Assembly: GCF_025403485.1 (NCBI RefSeq)
Contig: NZ_CP099966.1
Location: 992,001 to 1,056,000 of the forward strand
From: Chryseobacterium paludis
Lineage (GTDB): Bacteria; Bacteroidota; Bacteroidia; Flavobacteriales; Weeksellaceae
DNA: 64,000 nucleotides
Direction of reading: 5' to 3'
Shown here: positions 18,814 through 27,977 of the stretch, piece by piece
Layout: each line of letters begins with the position of its first letter
Numbering within the stretch: position 1 is the first letter of the stretch
Translations under genes and position numbers: made by a program
The notes under the pieces: model-generated
The model's input: the letters and a program-made list of their open reading frames with translations, nothing else
Database searches by the model: none
What the model was told of the DNA's origin: nothing

Positions 18814-19923
18814 TTATTTCAAAGAATAAAAGAAAGATTTCAATTCATCTGCAAAAGCCTGTGGTATTTCTAAAGCAGCAAAATGGCCGCCCTTATCTAA
18901 TTTGTTGAAACGTACTACATTTACAAATCTTTCCGCCCATTCACGGGGAAATTGTGCTTCACGAGGAAGAACAACAACTCCTGCAGGAACATTGCTTTTT
19001 TGTAAAGGTTGGGAACCTCCCCATTGTGCAATAGCATCAGCTTTATACATTCTCATGGATGAGCCTATTGTCTGAGTAATCCAATAGATCATAATATTGG
19101 TAAGAAGTTCATCTTTTCCACCAAATGCTGTTTCAATTAATTCGGGTGGAGCCCCCGCATTTCCAAAACTAATGATCCATGATGCCAATCCAATAGGAGA
19201 GTCGTTAAGTGCATAGGCCAAAGATTGAGGTTTGGTAGAATGAACCATTGCATAAGCACCCTCACTATACCACCATTGCTGAACAAACTGAGCAAATTGT
19301 TGCTCTTCTTCAGTCATGCTGTTGGGATCTTCCTGTCCCATGGGATAACCCAAATCAGTGAAATGGACAGCCGCAACAACATCCGGATCTTTAGAAGCCA
19401 AAGCTTTGGTAACACCCATGCCCACATCACCACCTGCGGCAAAAAACGTTTTATAACCTAATATTTCGGTCATGAGCTTTCTCCATAAGCCTGCAACATC
19501 TTCACTGCTAACAGCTGTTTGATCAGAAAATCCAAATCCAGGAATAGAAGGGATAATGAGATCAAAGCTTTGTTCCCCTTCAGTAAGCAATGGAATGATC
19601 TTGTGGAAGCGATAATAGCTATCTGGCCAGCCGTGAGTTAATAACAACGGCTTTGAGTTGCTGCTTTTACCTTTTATATGTTGGAAATGAATTTGTATCC
19701 CATCAATCTCTACCATATACTGTGGATATTGATTCAGCTGTTGTTCATACTTCTTCCAGTCATATCTATTCATCCAGTAATCAGCAAGTTCTTTTAAGTA
19801 TTTTTCACTGGTACCAAAATGCCAGCCGGAACCTTCAGCCTCTCCAGGCCAGCGGGTATTTTGAATGCGGTTTTTCAGATCATCGAGAACAGTTTGTGAA
19901 ATGTTTACGGTAAATGGTTTCAT
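18814..19923 (-). CDS. epoxide hydrolase (EHN domain alpha/beta hydrolase)
   Basis: This protein is 369 residues from ATG 19923; the upstream ATG at 19950 adds 9 residues outside the family. The N-terminal epoxide hydrolase (EHN) domain (about residues 1-105, KPFTVNISQTVLDDLKNRI, NTRWPGE) precedes an alpha/beta hydrolase domain. That domain has the HGWPDS oxyanion motif (near residue 100), the aspartate nucleophile in GGDVGMG (near 170), and a C-terminal KGGHFAALEIP histidine. This matches soluble epoxide hydrolases that open epoxides to diols in the cytosol. The natural substrate is unknown. It is adjacent to the alpha/beta hydrolase lipoprotein on the same strand. Confidence 0.9.
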   Translation of the reverse strand: MKPFTVNISQTVLDDLKNRIQNTRWPGEAEGSGWHFGTSEKYLKELADYWMNRYDWKKYEQQLNQYPQYMVEIDGIQIHFQHIKGKSSNSKPLLLTHGWPDSYYRFHKIIPLLTEGEQSFDLIIPSIPGFGFSDQTAVSSEDVAGLWRKLMTEILGYKTFFAAGGDVGMGVTKALASKDPDVVAAVHFTDLGYPMGQEDPNSMTEEEQQFAQFVQQWWYSEGAYAMVHSTKPQSLAYALNDSPIGLASWIISFGNAGAPPELIETAFGGKDELLTNIMIYWITQTIGSSMRMYKADAIAQWGGSQPLQKSNVPAGVVVLPREAQFPREWAERFVNVVRFNKLDKGGHFAALEIPQAFADELKSFFYSLK

Positions 19924-20286
19924 AATATTTTGAATTTGGTTTAAAAGCAACGATTTAGTAATAAATTATGATTTGTTTTACTTCATGAATTGAGGTAACA
20001 GGCTGCATGACAATTGATAACAAATATAATGTAATTCTTTATTCGTTGAATAAATTTAATGAAAATTCAGATTGAATTTATTCACCATGTTGTTTTAAAA
20101 TAAAAGATTACATTTGCTTCATTAATATCTCTTTATAAATAGCACACCCATTCAAGCGCCATTCGAAGCTTGGTACTTAAGGTTCAAAATTCCTGAACCC
20201 ATTATTATTTATTTTTTAAACTAAAGACAAATTATCTATTTAAGAATTTGTGCTTTTAGTCTATTTATAACAATAAAGAGAACATT
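19924..20286. other. 363-base gene-free divergent region
   Basis: No coding region is visible. It is the divergent promoter region between the epoxide hydrolase and the NAD(P)-binding protein. One imperfect inverted repeat is present: GAATAAATTTAA at 20048-20059 with TTGAATTTATTC at 20072-20083 (one mismatch). This could be an operator or a chance AT-rich palindrome. Confidence 0.4.
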
Positions 20287-20925
20287 ATGAAAACAAATAC
20301 AATTGCCGTAATCGGTGGAACCGGAAAATCGGGAAAATATCTTGTGCAATATCTTTTAGAAAAAGGATACAAGATGAAATTATTATTAAGAACTCCAGAA
20401 AATTTTAAACTTGAACATCCTTTAATTGAAATCGTGAAAGGAGATGCAAGAGATTATCACTCAGTCAATACCTTGATTAAAGATTGTAGTGTTGTAATGA
20501 GTACTTTGAGTCAACCTGTGGGAGAAGAATCTATATTTAGTGATGCCGCAGAGAATATTACCAGATCAATGGCCTTGCATGGAATTAAAAGATATATCGT
20601 AATAGCGGGTTTGAATGTAGATACTCCTTTTGATAAGAAAAGCATTAAGGTGAAACAGGCAACAGAATGGATGTATCAAAACTATCCAAAAACCACAAAA
20701 GACAGACAGGCAGAGTATGAGATTCTTACAAAGACCAATCTGGATTGGACTTTAATAAGACTTCCTTTAATTATTCAAACTTCTGAAAGTTTTAAAACCG
20801 AGACAAATCTTGAAGATTGTAAAGGAGAGAACATAAGTGCTACAGATTTAGCGGAGTTTTTAACTTCTCAAATTGATGACAGAACTTACATTAAACAAAG
20901 TCCCTTTTTGTATAATTTATCTTAA
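20287..20925 (+). CDS. NAD(P)-binding Rossmann protein (atypical SDR/NmrA type)
   Basis: This 212-residue cytosolic protein begins AVIGGTGKSGKYLVQYLLEKGY, the dinucleotide-binding Gly-rich loop (GGTGxxG) of extended/atypical short-chain dehydrogenases. A KGDARDY step follows near residue 55, where the second strand ends. The usual YxxxK catalytic pair is not apparent, which suggests an NAD(P)-dependent sensor or reductase of the NmrA/SDR_a5 group. It stands alone on the plus strand, converging with uvrA. Substrate unknown. Confidence 0.83.
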   Translation: MKTNTIAVIGGTGKSGKYLVQYLLEKGYKMKLLLRTPENFKLEHPLIEIVKGDARDYHSVNTLIKDCSVVMSTLSQPVGEESIFSDAAENITRSMALHGIKRYIVIAGLNVDTPFDKKSIKVKQATEWMYQNYPKTTKDRQAEYEILTKTNLDWTLIRLPLIIQTSESFKTETNLEDCKGENISATDLAEFLTSQIDDRTYIKQSPFLYNLS

Positions 20926-20954
20926 ACCAAGAATGGTTTAAACTATTGTTAAAA

Positions 20955-20983
20955 AAATAGAGAGTCAATTTGACTCTCTATTT
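20955..20983. terminator. bidirectional terminator between convergent genes
   Basis: A 13-base-pair stem, AAATAGAGAGTCA (20955-20967) with TGACTCTCTATTT (20971-20983), has a 3-base loop and A/T runs on both sides. It lies between the SDR gene and the uvrA stop. Confidence 0.88.
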
Positions 20984-20987
20984 ATAT

Positions 20988-23780
20988 TTAACTCTCCAGC
21001 TTTTCTTTAATATATTTTGCTGTGTGAGATTTTTTATCTTTTGCTAATTCCTCAGGTGTTCCTGCAAAAACTATTTCACCACCATATTTTCCTGCTTCGG
21101 GACCAATATCAATAACATGATCCGCAGATTTAATGATATCAGGTTGGTGTTCAATAACAATCACAGAATGTCCAAGATCGATCAGCGCCTGAAGGGACTT
21201 CAGTAATTTCTGAATGTCATGGAAATGAAGACCTGTTGAAGGTTCATCGAAAATAAACAGGGTTTTATCTGTTGTTACTCCTTTTACTAAGAATGAGGCC
21301 AGTTTTACACGTTGTGCTTCACCTCCTGAAAGAGTAGATGAACTTTGTCCAAGCTGCAAATATCCCAAACCAACATCCTGTAAAGGTCTTAGTTTTGTAA
21401 CGATCTTTTCTTCATGATTCTCTTTGAAAAATTCAAGAGCTTCATCCACTGTCATATGAAGGATATCAGAAATATTTTTCTCATCAAATTTTACTTCAAG
21501 AATTTCATTTTTGAAACGTGTTCCTTTACAGGTTTCACATTCCAATTCGATATCTGCCATAAACTGCATGGAAACATTGATCACTCCCTCTCCCTTACAT
21601 TCGTCACATCTTCCACCATCTACATTGAAAGAGAAATGTTTTGGTTTATAACCCATCATTTTAGACATCTTCTGTTTAGCAAACAGATCCCTGATGTCAT
21701 CATAAGCTTTAAGATAAGTAACAGGGTTTGAACGCGAAGATTTTCCAATTGGATTCTGATCGATCAGCTCTATATTTTTAATGAGTTTTTTAGGGAATTC
21801 TACAGAATCATAATCTCCTTTTTTACCACCCATTCCTAATTGTATCTGGATGTCATTCGTAAGGATTTCTTTCATTAAAGTAGATTTACCACTTCCTGAA
21901 ACTCCCGAAATAACAACCAGACTTTCCAATGGAACATCTACATCAATGTTTTTCAGATTATTCTGTCTTGCCCCTTTAATATAAATCCATTCTTTAGCCT
22001 TTCTTCTTTTTTCAGGAACCTTAATTTCCAATTTTCCTGTTAAGTATTTAGAGGTTAAAGTATCAGCATTCTTCAATTCTTTATAATCTCCTGCAAAAAC
22101 CAACTCACCACCCAGATAGCCGGCTTCAGGGCCTATATCAATAATATAATCTGCAGCCCTCATCACATCTTCATCATGTTCAACAACGATAACGGTATTG
22201 CCCAGATCTCGAAGATTTTTTAAAACTCCAATTAAATTTTCTGTATCTCTGGAGTGTAGTCCTATAGAAGGTTCATCCAGAATATAAATAGAACCCACCA
22301 ATGAGCTTCCTAAACTGGTTGCCAGGTTAATTCTCTGACTTTCACCTCCTGAAAGGGTATTTGAAGTCCTGTTTATCGTTAAATATCCTAATCCTACTTT
22401 TAATAAAAAATCCAAACGGGTCGTAATTTCATACAAAAGCCTTTTGGCAATATCATGATCGTGATCTGAAATTTTTAAACTATTGATTAAAGGGGAAAGT
22501 TCATCTAAAGGTAATTCAATAGTAGACTGAATGTTGTGTCCGTCAATTTTTACCCAACTCGTTTCCTCACGAAGTCGTAATCCTTCGCAGGTTGGACAAA
22601 GGGTTTTTCCACGGTAACGCGAAAGCATAACACGGTATTGAATTTTATATAAATTCTCCTCAAGCATCTTGAAGAAATTATTGATCGATGGGAAACTGCT
22701 GCTGCCATCTCCTTTCCATAAATAATTCTTCTGTTCCTTGGTTAGTTGATGGTAGGGTTTATGAATAGGGAATTCACCAGCTTTTTTTATAAATGCTTTT
22801 TTCCATTCACTCATTGTTTCACCTCTCCAGGAAACCACTGCATCCTCATAAATGGAAAGTGTTTTATTTGGAATCACAAGATCCTCGTCAATTCCAATTA
22901 CTTTTCCATACCCTTCACAGGTAGGACAAGCACCATAAGGATTATTAAAGCTGAAAAAATGAACATTGGGTTCCAGAAACTCAATCCCGTCCAATTCAAA
23001 TTTATTGGAAAACTCTTTAGCTGCTCCTGTTTCTATATTTTTAAGAGAGCAATATCCCCGGCCTTCATAAAAAGCCATCTGTATAGAGTCTGCTAATCTT
23101 TGAAGAAAACTTTCATCTTCCTCATAAGCGAAACGGTCAATAACAAGGTTGATAACCATTCCTTTTTCAGGAGTAAATCCAAAACTTTCAAGATCTTCAA
23201 TTCCGGCAACATTGTCATTGATCTCAAGTCTTGTAAAACCAGCCAGTTTTAAGACATTTAAGTTTTCAGTGAAATTGTCTGTATCATATTCCAAAGGAGC
23301 TGTTAAAAGAAAAGACGTATCTTTTTTCGATGCTTTAATATAATCTACTACATCAGTCACTGAATCTTTTTTTACCTCTTCACCAGAAACCGGAGAGTAG
23401 GTCTTTCCAATTCGGGCAAATAGAAGCTTCATGTAATCATAGATCTCCGTGGAAGTTCCAACCGTAGAACGGGGATTGGAAGAAATTACTTTTTGTTGGA
23501 TAGCAATAGAAGGAGCCAATCCTTTAATATCATCCACTTTTGGTTTCTCCAGTTTACCTAAAAACTGTCGTGCATATGAGCTTAAACTCTCAACATAACG
23601 TCTTTGTCCCTCCGCATAAATGGTGTCAAAAGCTAAAGAAGATTTTCCACTTCCCGATACTCCGGTAATGACAATCAGTTTATTCTTGGGGATTAATACA
23701 TCGATGTTTTTCAGGTTGTTAAGGTGTGCGTTTTTAACAAATACCTGTTTTTTTATATCTATTTCTGTAATTGATGCCAT
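20988..23780 (-). CDS. uvrA: excinuclease ABC subunit A
   Basis: This is the DNA damage-recognition ATPase of nucleotide excision repair, 930 residues, within the usual 930-950. Two ABC ATPase halves are visible. Each has a Walker A ([12 protein letters not shown] near residue 38 and [13 protein letters not shown] near residue 624) and a signature motif ([13 protein letters not shown] and [13 protein letters not shown]). Zinc-finger cysteines occur in [16 protein letters not shown] and CDECKGEGV...CETCKG. It acts in the cytosol as a dimer with UvrB. A -7-like box, TATTTTTG on the minus strand (23798-23805), lies just upstream of the start. The gene is a single unit. Confidence 0.98.
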   Translation of the reverse strand: MASITEIDIKKQVFVKNAHLNNLKNIDVLIPKNKLIVITGVSGSGKSSLAFDTIYAEGQRRYVESLSSYARQFLGKLEKPKVDDIKGLAPSIAIQQKVISSNPRSTVGTSTEIYDYMKLLFARIGKTYSPVSGEEVKKDSVTDVVDYIKASKKDTSFLLTAPLEYDTDNFTENLNVLKLAGFTRLEINDNVAGIEDLESFGFTPEKGMVINLVIDRFAYEEDESFLQRLADSIQMAFYEGRGYCSLKNIETGAAKEFSNKFELDGIEFLEPNVHFFSFNNPYGACPTCEGYGKVIGIDEDLVIPNKTLSIYEDAVVSWRGETMSEWKKAFIKKAGEFPIHKPYHQLTKEQKNYLWKGDGSSSFPSINNFFKMLEENLYKIQYRVMLSRYRGKTLCPTCEGLRLREETSWVKIDGHNIQSTIELPLDELSPLINSLKISDHDHDIAKRLLYEITTRLDFLLKVGLGYLTINRTSNTLSGGESQRINLATSLGSSLVGSIYILDEPSIGLHSRDTENLIGVLKNLRDLGNTVIVVEHDEDVMRAADYIIDIGPEAGYLGGELVFAGDYKELKNADTLTSKYLTGKLEIKVPEKRRKAKEWIYIKGARQNNLKNIDVDVPLESLVVISGVSGSGKSTLMKEILTNDIQIQLGMGGKKGDYDSVEFPKKLIKNIELIDQNPIGKSSRSNPVTYLKAYDDIRDLFAKQKMSKMMGYKPKHFSFNVDGGRCDECKGEGVINVSMQFMADIELECETCKGTRFKNEILEVKFDEKNISDILHMTVDEALEFFKENHEEKIVTKLRPLQDVGLGYLQLGQSSSTLSGGEAQRVKLASFLVKGVTTDKTLFIFDEPSTGLHFHDIQKLLKSLQALIDLGHSVIVIEHQPDIIKSADHVIDIGPEAGKYGGEIVFAGTPEELAKDKKSHTAKYIKEKLES

Positions 23781-24201
23781 AGTAAAATTAAGACCAACAA
23801 AAATACGAATTTTTGGTGGATTTTTCTTCTATAATTATTCCCATTGCCATTCAAAAAATCTATTAAACAGACTGTTAATATTTTCGTAATTAAATATCAA
23901 ATCAGGATGGGATTAAAATACAAATGCTATTATGTTCATTAATAAAAAAAATATATTGATTTTTTCAATAATCCAGCAACCTCATTTATTTTCAAATGAC
24001 TTTTATTAAACAAGGTGTTTTAATTACCTCTCATTTTTATCAGTTAATAAGGGATATATGGGTTTAAAAAATTAAACATCTGTAAGCGAAATATTTAGTT
24101 AGTAGTTTAAAGTTTTTTATTTTGAATAAATTTTATGATTTTTTATGTTTTTTTAAGTTAAGCTATTGTTTTGTGTTTCAAAATTATTTAAAATTGCACC
24201 T

Positions 24202-24314
24202 ATAAATATGTAATAAAGCGATGGTAAAATTATTCAGAGACCTTGTTACACATTTAATGAGAAAAAGATAATTCCCCCACACAAGATGCAGCATCCACTG
24301 CATCTTTATTTTTT
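24202..24314 (+). ncRNA. candidate small RNA upstream of a TonB receptor
   Basis: A promoter-like pair (TTG at 24166-24168, 20-base gap, TAAAATTG at 24189-24196; one mismatch from TAnnTTTG) precedes a strong intrinsic terminator. The terminator is AAGATGCA at 24283-24290 with TGCATCTT at 24299-24306, then TATTTTTT. The transcript would be about 110 nt and would end before the TonB receptor promoter. It contains a CCCCCACAC stretch and no plausible ORF. The 5' end is an estimate. It could be a leader RNA, but the second promoter downstream argues for a separate RNA. Confidence 0.45.
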
Positions 24315-24370
24315 ATAAATACCAAATCTCATTTTTATTGATGCGCTGGCAACATCTATGATAATAATCA

Positions 24371-24402
24371 TTTGTGAGTGTTGTCTAAGTCATCTATTTT
24401 TG
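24371..24402 (+). promoter_or_regulatory. Bacteroidota-type promoter of the TonB receptor
   Basis: TTTG at 24371-24374, a 20-base spacer and TATTTTTG at 24395-24402 exactly match the flavobacterial -33/-7 consensus. The start codon lies 34 bases downstream of the -7 box. Confidence 0.75.
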
Positions 24403-24435
24403 GAAATCTTAAAAAAATCTTAAAAATTAAAGTAT

Positions 24436-26247
24436 ATGATGAAAAAGCTGGGCGTTGTATTTTTTCTTGGTCTGATAGTAATAACTGAAGCGCAGGAAAA
24501 AACTACAGATATAGAAACTGTTGAATTTCAAGGTAAATTTATTTCAACTCCATATAAAAATGCCAATCAGAATATCACTGTTATTTCAAAAGAAGAGATT
24601 GCCAATTCTCCTGCGAAAAGTATTGATGAAATCCTTCAACAGGTTCCCGGAATGGATATCAGAAGGAGAGGAGCAAATGGCGTTCAGAGTGATGTCGCTT
24701 TTCGGGGAAGTTCATCCGAACAGGTTCTTCTTCTATTAAATGGGATTAGAATGAATGATTCGCAAACGGGGCACAATTCTCTTAATATTCCTATAGATCT
24801 TGAAGATGTTGAAAGAATCGAAATAGTCAAAGGTCCTGCTGCCAGGAGATTTGGGCAGAATGCTTATGCAGGAGTCATTAATATCATTACCAAAACAAAT
24901 CCTGGAAAAAGAGTAAAGATAAGCGCTGAAGGTGGGGATTATGAAACCTATGGATTTGGACTGAATGCTCAATTGGGAAATGAAAAATTTTCTAATTCTT
25001 TACAGGCCAATTCTGCAACCTCCCAAGGTTTCATGCATAACACTGATTATGAAATACGGAATGTTTTTTATCAAAGCAGATTAGCTATTAAGAATGGTGA
25101 CTTAAGGCTACAGGCCGGTATTTCAGAAAAGAAATTTGGGGCTAATGGATTTTATGCTTCTCCAAAAGCAACTGAACAATATGAGGAGCTTCAGGCCTCC
25201 GTGATTAGTTTAGCTCACCAACAATCCTTCGGAAAATTAAAATTAAATTCTAATGTGTACTGGAGACGAGGTCAGGATATGTATTTATATGACAGGCAAA
25301 AACCTGATGGATACAGAAATATGCACATTGGAAACAATGTAGGAGGGCAAGTCAACTCAAGCTATTCATGGGGATTGGGAATAACTGGTGTTGGAATTGA
25401 GTTAAGAAAAGAACTTTTGGCAAGTAATAATTTAGGAAATAGAAACCGTTTTGTTTCCCAGATTTTCTTTGAACATAATTTTTCATTATTAGATAAAAAA
25501 CTGAATATTACACCAGGAATTTCATGGGGAAATTATTCCAAGGAAGGGAATTTCTTTTATCCGGGATTAGATGTAGGTTATAACTTTAATCCAAATAACA
25601 AGATCTATGGTAATATTGCCAAAGTTCATAGAGTTCCTACCTTCACAGATCTTTATTATATAAGCCCAACGGAGCAGGGAAACCCTGATTTGCTCCCTGA
25701 AAATGCAGTATCTACAGAAATAGGATATCAATATCAGAATAAAGGTTTATTAGCTAAGATCAGTGGTTTTATGCGTAATTCAAATAATTCGATTGACTGG
25801 GTGAAAAAATCACTGACAGATCCTGTTTGGTATGCTCAGAATGTTGGAAAGATAAATACAAAAGGTATTGAAGCTGAAGTTAATCACAGATTGTCAGATT
25901 GGCTGAAATACAGTGTCGGATATACGTATCTGGATACCAAAGTTAAAGAATCCAATGATTTTGTTTCAAGGTATGTTCTGGATAATTTAAAGCATCAGTT
26001 CATAGCAAAACTGGAAACAAGTTTCTTGCAATGTTTCACCAATGAACTGGTTTACCGATATAATGACAGGTTAAATCTTGGAAGTTATAATCTATTGGAT
26101 GAGAAGATCAGTTTTGTGAAAAATGATTTTTCTGTCTATGTTTTGATTAATAATATTACGAATACGAAATATACAGAAACATTTGGTGTTCAAATGCCTA
26201 ACAGGTGGTTTCATATTGGTTTTACGTACAATATTAATATTAAGTAA
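24436..26247 (+). CDS. TonB-dependent outer-membrane receptor
   Basis: This 603-residue protein has a signal peptide (ending ITEAQ, about residue 20), a plug domain at about residues 45-155 (ITVISKEEIANSPAKSIDEI, VAFRGSSSEQVLLLLNGIR, VERIEIVKGPAARRFGQNAY) and a beta-barrel to the C-terminus. The barrel ends in an aromatic-rich strand (NRWFHIGFTYNINIK). The length and lack of a CarboxypepD-type domain resemble BtuB/siderophore-size receptors rather than SusC. It probably imports a metal chelate or small ligand using TonB energy; the ligand is unknown. A DUF2490 protein gene follows 52 bases downstream on the same strand. An in-frame ATG at 24439 is an alternative start that changes only one residue. 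Confidence 0.92.
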   Translation: MMKKLGVVFFLGLIVITEAQEKTTDIETVEFQGKFISTPYKNANQNITVISKEEIANSPAKSIDEILQQVPGMDIRRRGANGVQSDVAFRGSSSEQVLLLLNGIRMNDSQTGHNSLNIPIDLEDVERIEIVKGPAARRFGQNAYAGVINIITKTNPGKRVKISAEGGDYETYGFGLNAQLGNEKFSNSLQANSATSQGFMHNTDYEIRNVFYQSRLAIKNGDLRLQAGISEKKFGANGFYASPKATEQYEELQASVISLAHQQSFGKLKLNSNVYWRRGQDMYLYDRQKPDGYRNMHIGNNVGGQVNSSYSWGLGITGVGIELRKELLASNNLGNRNRFVSQIFFEHNFSLLDKKLNITPGISWGNYSKEGNFFYPGLDVGYNFNPNNKIYGNIAKVHRVPTFTDLYYISPTEQGNPDLLPENAVSTEIGYQYQNKGLLAKISGFMRNSNNSIDWVKKSLTDPVWYAQNVGKINTKGIEAEVNHRLSDWLKYSVGYTYLDTKVKESNDFVSRYVLDNLKHQFIAKLETSFLQCFTNELVYRYNDRLNLGSYNLLDEKISFVKNDFSVYVLINNITNTKYTETFGVQMPNRWFHIGFTYNINIK

Positions 26248-26299
26248 ACTTAATATTAAGGGGTGGTTAATTAATTTTACTTTTGCAGAAATTTTTTTC

Positions 26300-27016
26300 A
26301 TGAAACTTTTTTTAGGTTTAAGCTTACTTTTTAGTATTACTTTTTTTAAAGCTCAAGAGCATGTTTCAAGCTTCAATGCAGTGACTCTTACCTATAAATT
26401 TCATCCCAAATTTTTCCTGTATGCTGAAGGGCAGCTCCGTGGTAATCAAGAATACTCGTATCCTGATTATTATGAAATAAAAGGTGGGGTAGGATATAAT
26501 CTTACAAAAAATCATAAACCATTTGTTGGTCTGGGGAGATATGTGAATTATAAAGATCATAGTCTGAGTAAAGAAGAATTCAGAGTATGGCTTCAGGATG
26601 TCATTGATATCAAAAAAGGTATTGTAAAGTTTGAAAATCGTTTTCGTGTAGAAAAGAGCTGGTTTTATGAGCCTCAAACAGATAATAGTTCCCAAAGGAT
26701 GCGTTACCGTTACCGGTTGAATGTAAGTGTCCCATTAAATGCTAAAACCATACAGAAAGGAACCGTTTTCGCCAATGCTTACGATGAAGTATTTTTAGTG
26801 AGCCCCATAAAACCTACCTTCGCAAGAAATAGAGTATACGGTGGTTTCGGATACCAGGTCGATGAATACTTTGGGGTTCTCTGTGGTTATTTGTGGCAAA
26901 GGGAATTTGAAGCTTCAGGAAACAGGAATTTACACTTTATTTATTTAGCATTAAATATCAATATCGATGGTACAGATCATCATACCAAAACATTTGATTT
27001 CCCTGGAGCAGATTAA
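26300..27016 (+). CDS. DUF2490 outer-membrane protein
   Basis: This protein is 238 residues from ATG 26300. The longer in-frame ATG at 26183 would overlap the receptor gene and disrupt the signal peptide, so 26300 is preferred. The signal ends FFKAQ, about residue 19. The rest alternates hydrophobic and polar residues typical of a small beta-barrel, with the DUF2490 pattern (RFRVEKSWF near residue 115, MRYRYRLNVSVPLN, NAYDEVFL). DUF2490 proteins are predicted outer-membrane porins of unknown role. The gene is downstream of a TonB receptor, and its stop overlaps the stop of the convergent HD gene by 3 bases. Confidence 0.87.
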   Translation: MKLFLGLSLLFSITFFKAQEHVSSFNAVTLTYKFHPKFFLYAEGQLRGNQEYSYPDYYEIKGGVGYNLTKNHKPFVGLGRYVNYKDHSLSKEEFRVWLQDVIDIKKGIVKFENRFRVEKSWFYEPQTDNSSQRMRYRYRLNVSVPLNAKTIQKGTVFANAYDEVFLVSPIKPTFARNRVYGGFGYQVDEYFGVLCGYLWQREFEASGNRNLHFIYLALNINIDGTDHHTKTFDFPGAD

Positions 27017-27459
27017 TATTTCTCAATCAGATAATGATAGGCTTTAAGGTATTTATTGAATCTTTTGATATCCTTAGGAGTCAGTTCTCTGTTTACCCTG
27101 CGTAAATCCATATTATCGCGAAGATCATTTAATTTTACTGCTACTGCAAGAGGGGATCTTTCTGTTCTTTTTACAAAATCATCGTAATCCTCTTCGGGAT
27201 CAAATTTTGTAAGACAGCTTACAGCAAACAGAACATACTCAGGAAAGCCTTCGTTACGTAGAAAATCAAGACTAAATTCTGAAGGATGATCTTCTACAAC
27301 ATCATGCAATGCCCCTACAATTTTTTCATCCAGAGTTTTACCATATTCCATAACACGCATTACGTGAGCAATGTATGGAGCGTGGTATTTATCAGTCTGA
27401 CCTTTATGTGCTTTATCAGCTATCTTTATGGCTCTATGTAAAAGTTCTTCTTTAGTCAT
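27013..27459 (-). CDS. HD domain hydrolase, (p)ppGpp-hydrolase-like
   Basis: This protein is 148 residues from the ATG at 27459. An in-frame TTG at 27483 is not used, because it is part of a -7 box (CAAAAATA on the plus strand at 27481-27488). It shows an HD-superfamily metal-binding pattern, with HAPYIAHVMRVMEYG followed by GALHDVVEDH, where the HD pair coordinates metal. This is the compact RelA/SpoT-N-terminal-like or Mesh1-like family that hydrolyses (p)ppGpp or other nucleotides; the substrate here is not established. It converges on the DUF2490 gene. Confidence 0.85.
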   Translation of the reverse strand: MTKEELLHRAIKIADKAHKGQTDKYHAPYIAHVMRVMEYGKTLDEKIVGALHDVVEDHPSEFSLDFLRNEGFPEYVLFAVSCLTKFDPEEDYDDFVKRTERSPLAVAVKLNDLRDNMDLRRVNRELTPKDIKRFNKYLKAYHYLIEKY

Positions 27460-27480
27460 TTTTTCTTGAAAAGATTCGTA

Positions 27481-27488
27481 CAAAAATA
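27481..27488 (-). promoter_or_regulatory. -7 box of the HD hydrolase gene
   Basis: The minus strand reads TATTTTTG, a match to TAnnTTTG, 22 bases upstream of the start at 27459. No clear -33 element is visible. Confidence 0.5.
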
Positions 27489-27519
27489 GAAAATGCCTTA
27501 CATAAATAAGACATTTTCT
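27482..27519 (-). terminator. terminator of the YegP-like gene
   Basis: An imperfect 13-base-pair stem, AGAAAATGCCTTA (27488-27500) with TAAGACATTTTCT (27507-27519), is followed on the minus strand by ATTTTTG. It ends the gene that stops at 27540. Confidence 0.65.
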
Positions 27520-27539
27520 AAAATTTATTTTAGATTATT

Positions 27540-27875
27540 TTATCCGGTAGTTTCTTCTTCTACGGACGCTATTGGAGCATTGGCTTTTACAGATTCTATT
27601 CCCTTTTCCATACCGCTTTCCGACTCATACATTTGGCTTGTTCCAACGATCTGCCCATTTCCGGCTTTCAGGTTGAAATAAGATTTCCCATTGGAAGATG
27701 CTTTTCTTTCGAATTTAGAATCATCCTTGGAATTTACCCGGACAGATTCAATACCATTTTCACATCCTGATTTAGAACTGTACCCCTGGCTGGTTAAAAT
27801 TACCTGCCCATTACTGGCTTTTAGATTAAACTGGTAGTCTCCGTTTGTTCTTTTTGAAATAATAAATTTTCCCAT
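27540..27875 (-). CDS. YegP family protein (two DUF1508 repeats)
   Basis: This 111-residue protein consists of two DUF1508/YegP repeats, each with a G..YFNLKA.NGQ(V/I)..(T)SQ.Y.S..G...GIESV pattern: at about residues 9-56 (FNLKASNGQVILTSQGYSSK) and 60-105 (FNLKAGNGQIVGTSQMYESE). YegP is a small soluble protein of unknown function, often stress-linked. It is a single-gene unit with its own terminator. Length is typical. Confidence 0.92.
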   Translation of the reverse strand: MGKFIISKRTNGDYQFNLKASNGQVILTSQGYSSKSGCENGIESVRVNSKDDSKFERKASSNGKSYFNLKAGNGQIVGTSQMYESESGMEKGIESVKANAPIASVEEETTG

Positions 27876-27922
27876 AATTTTTAATTTATGATTTCCTTAA
27901 AATTATAAAAAAAAATGCAAAT

Positions 27923-27948
27923 AAAAAACGTCTCAAAAAAATGAGACG
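27923..27948 (-). terminator. terminator of fadE
   Basis: Stem CGTCTCA (27929-27935) with TGAGACG (27942-27948). On the minus strand the hairpin is followed by a T run (A run on the plus strand at 27923-27928). It lies 30 bases past the fadE stop. Confidence 0.85.
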
Positions 27949-27977
27949 CTTTGAAAATCAAATTTATATGTAAAAGA

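Larger units (their letters stand above)
23781..24435. other. 655-base AT-rich gene-free region
   Basis: No coding region above about 50 codons looks real. Three things stand out: the uvrA promoter next to 23798, a promoter-plus-terminator pair that fits a small RNA (24166-24314), and the TonB receptor promoter (24371-24402). The segment 23810-24160 holds nothing I can identify. Confidence 0.5.

Noticed and set aside
20048..20083. imperfect AT-rich inverted repeat as an operator
   Set aside because: One mismatch, only A/T-rich arms and no second copy. I list it only within the gap description.
26183..26299. upstream ATG giving a longer DUF2490 protein
   Set aside because: It overlaps the TonB receptor gene and would bury the signal peptide. 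The ATG at 26300 gives a normal signal.
27460..27483. TTG start for the HD protein
   Set aside because: The TTG is part of a -7 box (TATTTTTG). The ATG at 27459 matches the family start.
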